Part shown: one piece after another, positions 62,401 to 64,000 of the stretch
Layout of the letters: every line of letters starts with the position of its first letter
Position numbering within the stretch: the first letter of the stretch is position 1
NCBI RefSeq assembly: GCF_000374285.1
Contig: NZ_KB893932.1
Coordinates: 62,001-126,000 of the forward strand
DNA: 64,000 nucleotides
Reading direction: 5' to 3'
Source: Actinobacillus capsulatus DSM 19761
Lineage (GTDB): Bacteria > Pseudomonadota > Gammaproteobacteria > Enterobacterales > Pasteurellaceae
Translations under genes and position numbers: made by a program
Notes under the pieces: model-generated
What the model saw: the letters and a program-made list of their open reading frames with translations, nothing else
What the model was told of the DNA's origin: nothing
Databases searched by the model: none

Positions 62401-64000
62401 TATTAACAGTCGTATCACCAATCTTTACTGACCCATCGTTAGTTAAATTTAACGTGTTGTTTAGATTAATTGCGATCTTGCCGTCTTTAACGGTTGTATT
62501 AATATTGCTATTACCACCGACTACAGAAACATTTTCACCTAACTTCTTATTAACTACATTATTGTCTTGGGCTTGTAGTCCGAAGCCTTTGGCAATGGTA
62601 TTTGTATTGTTAGTAATGTTATCTGCGTTTTTGGTGATATTATTTGCATTGTTGATAATATTTTGTTTGTTATTAGCAATATCGTTTTTAACTTTATCAG
62701 CTAACTTGAACTTTACTTCACCATTTTTTGCTTCAGTCACAATTTCATCTTGCGTACCAGCAAATTTAATTGGCTCACTTAATTTGTTTGTACCGTTACC
62801 TGTATCACCTGCATAGCTAACATTTGCGTTTACTTTTAAGTCGTAAACATTAGCACCATTGTTAGTTGAATTTGTAATAGTTACAGAACCGTCTGTTGAC
62901 TTAACTTGAGTACGGCCACCATCCACATACTTTTTGGTTGTTGCATCGTTATCTTCAGTTGGTGTACCAACATTAGTAATACGGTTGCCACCCATATCAA
63001 TGGTTGCACTCGGAGTAACAGTGAAATTATTTACTTTTGTGTTACCTGTTACATTCAAATCACCAGTATTAACTTTGTTTGATGTAACATTTGTAAACGT
63101 CACATCGTCTTTGGTTGCGAACGTTAAGTTTTGATCTTGTTGGCTTAACTTAACGTTTTTACCCGCAATAAACTTAACAGTTTCACCATTAATAACTCTA
63201 GCATCTGTCGTACCACTAACTTCACCGCCATCCGCATTCGCAGTAGTAACGTTCCATCCTTTACTTACTACATTTGCCACTGCATATAATTGGCTGCCGT
63301 TAATTGCATCTGTAGAATCAGCCGTTACTCGGCCTGCCGCTACATTTTGGATCTGACGTTCATAACCTTTAGTACCAACAGAAACAACACTACCATTTGC
63401 TTCTTTACCTGCAAAATCCCCATAAGTAATATCACCAATTGTAGTATTTTGTGTAGGTGTTGCTGCCGTAGTTACAGATTTTTGACCCAATGCGACAGAG
63501 TTCGTAATATTAGCTTCTGAATATGAACCTAACGCAGTTGTATTTGCTGCCGTTGCATTTGCTAAACGGCCAAAGGCACTTGCCTGAGCTTCTTTAGCGA
63601 GCGCCTCTGTACCTACTGCACTAGAATCTTTACCACTTGCAATTGCTTTATATCCTGCTGCAAGCGCATTCTGCTGGTTGGACAACGCTGAACGACCAAT
63701 TGCGGTACCATTAGCCATAGTAACATTAGCTTCCGTACCTACTGCCGTAGCATTTTCACCTGTCACGCTTGAATTCATACCTACGGTAATAGCATTCTTA
63801 GCCGTCGAATTGGCGTTTTCACCAATTGACATGCTACCGACTTTATCCGCCTTGCTATTGGTACCAATTGCAACCGTACTATCTGAAAGAGCTTTTGAAT
63901 CGCTACCAATCGCTACCGCTTTTGCACCCGTAGTATTTGCCGATGTACCTAATGCAATTGATTTTTCACCATTAGTTTTCGCCGTTACGCCAAAGGCAAT
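53486..64000 (-). CDS. Giant trimeric autotransporter adhesin (3' part; start outside window)
   Basis: A YadA/Hia-type trimeric autotransporter of at least 3500 residues, open through the window edge. Bases 64000-63380 encode the left-handed beta-roll head, with repeats such as TAVGTEAN and SSAVGTEA. A neck (TADSTDAINGSQLYAVA) follows. The long stalk alternates neck units (ATDAVNVSQLEKVN), GW...-type domains and seven collagen-like Gly-X-Y blocks (GKDGKDG, GLTGPKGADGKDG). The C-terminus is the YadA anchor (PGKSMVAVAGGAYSG ... GGVGVGYQW) in about 110 residues. The anchor and stop are present, so the 3' end is complete. Confidence 0.93.
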   Translation of the reverse strand: MAFGVTAKTNGEKSIALGTSANTTGAKAVAIGSDSKALSDSTVAIGTNSKADKVGSMSIGENANSTAKNAITVGMNSSVTGENATAVGTEANVTMANGTAIGRSALSNQQNALAAGYKAIASGKDSSAVGTEALAKEAQASAFGRLANATAANTTALGSYSEANITNSVALGQKSVTTAATPTQNTTIGDITYGDFAGKEANGSVVSVGTKGYERQIQNVAAGRVTADSTDAINGSQLYAVANVVSKGWNVTTANADGGEVSGTTDARVINGETVKFIAGKNVKLSQQDQNLTFATKDDVTFTNVTSNKVNTGDLNVTGNTKVNNFTVTPSATIDMGGNRITNVGTPTEDNDATTKKYVDGGRTQVKSTDGSVTITNSTNNGANVYDLKVNANVSYAGDTGNGTNKLSEPIKFAGTQDEIVTEAKNGEVKFKLADKVKNDIANNKQNIINNANNITKNADNITNNTNTIAKGFGLQAQDNNVVNKKLGENVSVVGGNSNINTTVKDGKIAINLNNTLNLTNDGSVKIGDTTVNKEGLTITGGPSVTKNGIDAGDKKITNVTAGDVSANSKDAVNGSQLYTTNQNVTNNTNSINNLNTTVQAGWELQVEGQKAKDVTPINKTANFKAGNNINVSIADDKSVVIATKKDVTFSNVTANNGLTVANGATIDLGDNVVNNVSNGTLSADSKQAINGSQLYATNQNVTNLSNKVAGGFGLQAEDGNNVTKQLGEKIEVVGGNKNINTTVDNGKVKVNLNNTLDLTKDGSVTTGNTTVSNSGVTVKAAPGKTDVSLTENGLNNGGNKITNVSAGTDATDAVNVSQLEKVNATAKAGWNLAVNNDEKSNIAPNATVRLNNKDGNIKIAKDANNNVTFDLNNTVNIGSGDKKVTIDGTKGTVNGLTNKTFDPNNIVSGQAATEDQLQSSHNTLKTNITNLGNDLTAKGLNFVGDNTNVNVHRKLGETLSIVGGAEETNLSDKNIGVVGSEGKLEVKLAKTLKDLTSANFTAGNANTTINSNGITITPANGSTDKTVSLTNNGLNNGGNTITNVAAGKDATDAVNVSQLEKVNATAKAGWNLTVNGTSSSNVAPKATVDLANKDGNIVITKDNNNVTFALNSNLTVGGKDGKDGSIGVNGKDGSAVVLNGKDGSIGLTGPKGADGKDGVKATITVAKGPVGVDGKDGANGTDGMTRIVYTDPNGTKHNVSTLNDGLSFVGNTGGAVAKKLNETLTIKGELAEAGAATAENIRVDNVNGDLIVKLAQNLTNLTTATFGKDANDQLVINKDGLTIKGADATKTVSLTENGLNNGNNIITNVSSGLVGNDGNKVALKDANGTTLTNAVNVGDLQNTVKDLTNATTGGFGLKDSAGNEVKQDLGTSIKVTGKDGVNAQVVTDGNGKALQIGLNSTVTVGNDKEPGVITVKGENGKDGVSINGKDGTIGLNGKDGANGSITVKNGQPGVDGKDGKTRIVYETTKDGKTTTEEVATLNDGLKFVGDKGEVIAKKLNETLAVKGNLDENANVTDKNLRVDNEKGELIIKMAKELKDLTNATFTSADSNTTIGGNGVTITPNTGDKVSLTDKGLNNGNNTITNVAEGKNGTDAVNVNQLERVNATANAGWNISANGANSTNVGPQGNVSLNNTDGNIVITKGTTDNNVTFALNNNLTVGKDGKDGKDGVDGQIGVNGKDGSSVVLNGKDGSIGLTGPRGTDGKDGASANISVADGKPGLDGKPGETKTRIVYETKDDNGQPVKEEVATLNDGLNFIGNQGDKIAKKLNDTLAVKGSLANDAAASSENVRVDSQDGALVVKLAQNLANLTTATFGNTATDKTVVGKDGVTISADKPENTVSLTDKGLNNGNNQITNVTSGLTDATGNKADLTNAVDTNAVNVGDLKETVKNITTDGFGLKDDKGTEVKQDLGKTIQIKGKDGVTVTADAADKALVVALEGDVVVNGKDGKDGTIGVKGADGKDGTTITKDAIVFNGVDGVNGKDGKDGAEGKASIKVEKGAKGIDGNDGKDGESKTRIVYEKPNGEKEEVATLKDGLHFVGDKGTSIAKKLNETLAIKGNLTSTAEVTDKNLRVDNEGGQLIVKMAKVLTDLTSANFTDAAGNNTIIGGNGVTITPKAGDSVSLTGKGLNNGNNTITNVKAGLNGTDAVNVNQLEKVNATAKAGWKLTNNGTNESTVTPNATVDLANKDGNIIITKDGNNVTFGFNSDLTVGGPGKDGKDGKDGSIGVKGKDGTTGVTLNGKDGSIGLTGAPGKDGKNASANITVAQGAKGLDGNDGVNGESKTRIVYEKPNGDKEEVATLNDGLNFVGNDGKVIAKKLNDTLAIKGGINTEAGLNAASDRNVGVRESDKGLNIVIAERPTFSGIIVDGKDGKDAEVKFAKDGKDGMSIVGTRGADGQNGLTLKGADGKDGVSFKEDGRITNVADGKDGKDAVNKDQLERVNATANAGWKLTVNNGNNQTTVTPNATVDLANTDGNIVITKDANNVTFALNNNLTVGGKDGKDGEIGVKGADGKTGVTLNGKDGSIGINGKDGSNGAITVEKGAAGVDGTDGANGKDGMTRIVYTDANGTKHNVSTLNDGLSFVGNDGKVIDKKLNSTLTIKGGLAEADTATAENIRVDNVGGDLIVKLAQNLTNLTTATFGNDVNDQLVINKDGLTIKGADAAKTVSLTDKGLNNGNNQITNVTSGLVNRNGDKVDLANATGDVLTNAVNVGDLKDSVNNLTNATTGGFGLTDENNNDVKADLGKTVTVIGDGSVKTEVIEKDGKKALQIGLTNNVTVGNDKEPGVITVKGENGKDGVSISGKDGISIKGENGQDAVSINGKDGNGAIAVNGKDGKTGVGLDGANGTIGINGKDGSNGTITVKQGKPGVDGKDGETKTRIVYETPNGEQEEVATLNDGLKFVGDDGKVVTKKLNETLTIKGNLSTAADVTDKNLRVDNVDGALIIKMARTLTDLTSATFTNAGGDKSVVEGNGLTITPANGGNTVSLTTKGLDNGGNKVINVAAGDVNATSTDAVNGSQLYAVSEVANKGWNIQTNGNVSTNVKPGDTVNFANGKNIEINNDGTNVTVGLAKDVDLGKDGSIKAGDTIMNNDGVKVGDKVSLAKDGLTAGDVKISAETGINAGNKQITNVESGLGGTKLADAKGDTLKNAANIGDLQTAISSVTDAEQGGGFGLADDNGTEVKQSLGKTIQVKGDGNVTTTVTNGSLTVGLNKDVDLGKDGSLTAGGTKVSEKGVSFADSLVNLTSNGLNNGGNKVTNVKAGEVSATSTDAVNGSQLHATNQNVTNLQNDVAKGWNIEAGTVEGSTGKVTGASKSNVAMGDTVGVKAGNNIEITQDGSNIAIATSATPTFDTVTVGKDGNTATVGTVQDEHGSAIKVTGADGKSEIRINNVADGKADNDAVNVRQLRSVAQNVANIDNRVSKLDKRVRGIGANSAAASSLPQVMLPGKSMVAVAGGAYSGASAVAVGYSRASDNGKVILKVNGTANSAGHYSGGVGVGYQW
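55280..60450 (-). repeat. Seven-copy repeat module in the adhesin stalk
   Basis: The marker TLNDGL or TLKDGL-x-F-V/I-G-N/D occurs near 55290, 56250, 57075, 57890, 58730, 59540 and 60375, spaced about 955, 830, 810, 840, 812 and 838 bases. Each module holds a collagen-like block, the marker, a KKLNETL segment, a SLT-x-x-GLNNGN unit and a neck. Sequence identity between modules is high enough to see by eye, suggesting expansion by recombination. Confidence 0.8.

Noticed and set aside
54000-62816. Many long open frames on the plus strand inside the adhesin region
   Set aside because: They are antisense shadows. The adhesin is rich in Gly, Asn, Lys, Asp and Thr codons whose complements contain few stop codons, and the shadow products are low-complexity strings of Pro, Ser, Leu and Val without domain signs.

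Overview
The window is a stretch of Pasteurellaceae chromosome. Many copies of the short word ACAAGCGGT, often as facing pairs (aagcggtc...gaccgctt), match the Actinobacillus pleuropneumoniae type of DNA uptake signal sequence. This places the organism in the Actinobacillus/Mannheimia side of the family. I cannot name the species from sequence alone.

Bases 1-36.7 kb are ordinary housekeeping chromosome. In order they hold: leuCD; a small glycosyltransferase and a membrane protein; pyrG; periplasmic asparaginase ansB with a CRP-like site; a tight minus-strand run gcvA-yjjG-cysB-DUF3108; the GcvB small RNA divergent from gcvA; rsgA-rnhB and two YfeC/YfeD-type metal permeases; hinT-ycfL-thiK; the ycbB(ldtD)-ycbK-ycbL cell-wall cluster; prc and proQ; a CspA-family gene with a long leader; bioB; thyA; hup-yjaG-hemE; ygfB/zapA-6S RNA-ygfA; an IclR regulator; putP and putA; uraA. 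Facing uptake-signal pairs serve as probable terminators between many of these genes.

Bases 36.7-53.3 kb are an accessory contact-dependent-inhibition (CDI) type two-partner secretion locus, all on the minus strand. A TpsB transporter is followed by a giant CdiA/FhaB-like exoprotein. That exoprotein is broken by a single in-frame TAA just after its secretion domain. Its tip is a VENN pretoxin module and a predicted zinc deaminase domain (HAE plus CTYC), followed 3 bases later by a candidate immunity gene. Downstream lie three displaced toxin-tip/immunity cassettes: one apparently open, one reduced to a scrap with matching one-base frameshifts in toxin and immunity genes, and one carrying a frameshift and a stop with a two-helix membrane immunity gene. 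Uptake-signal pairs separate the cassettes.

Bases 53.5-64.0 kb are the 3' 10.5 kb of a very large trimeric autotransporter adhesin. It has a YadA-like head, seven collagen-like Gly-X-Y blocks set in tandem repeats of about 0.81-0.96 kb, and a YadA-type membrane anchor. Its start lies outside the window. This surface-protein region is the most interesting part. Two further candidates are a nested inverted-repeat element in the proQ/csp intergenic region and a DnaA-box cluster upstream of putP.
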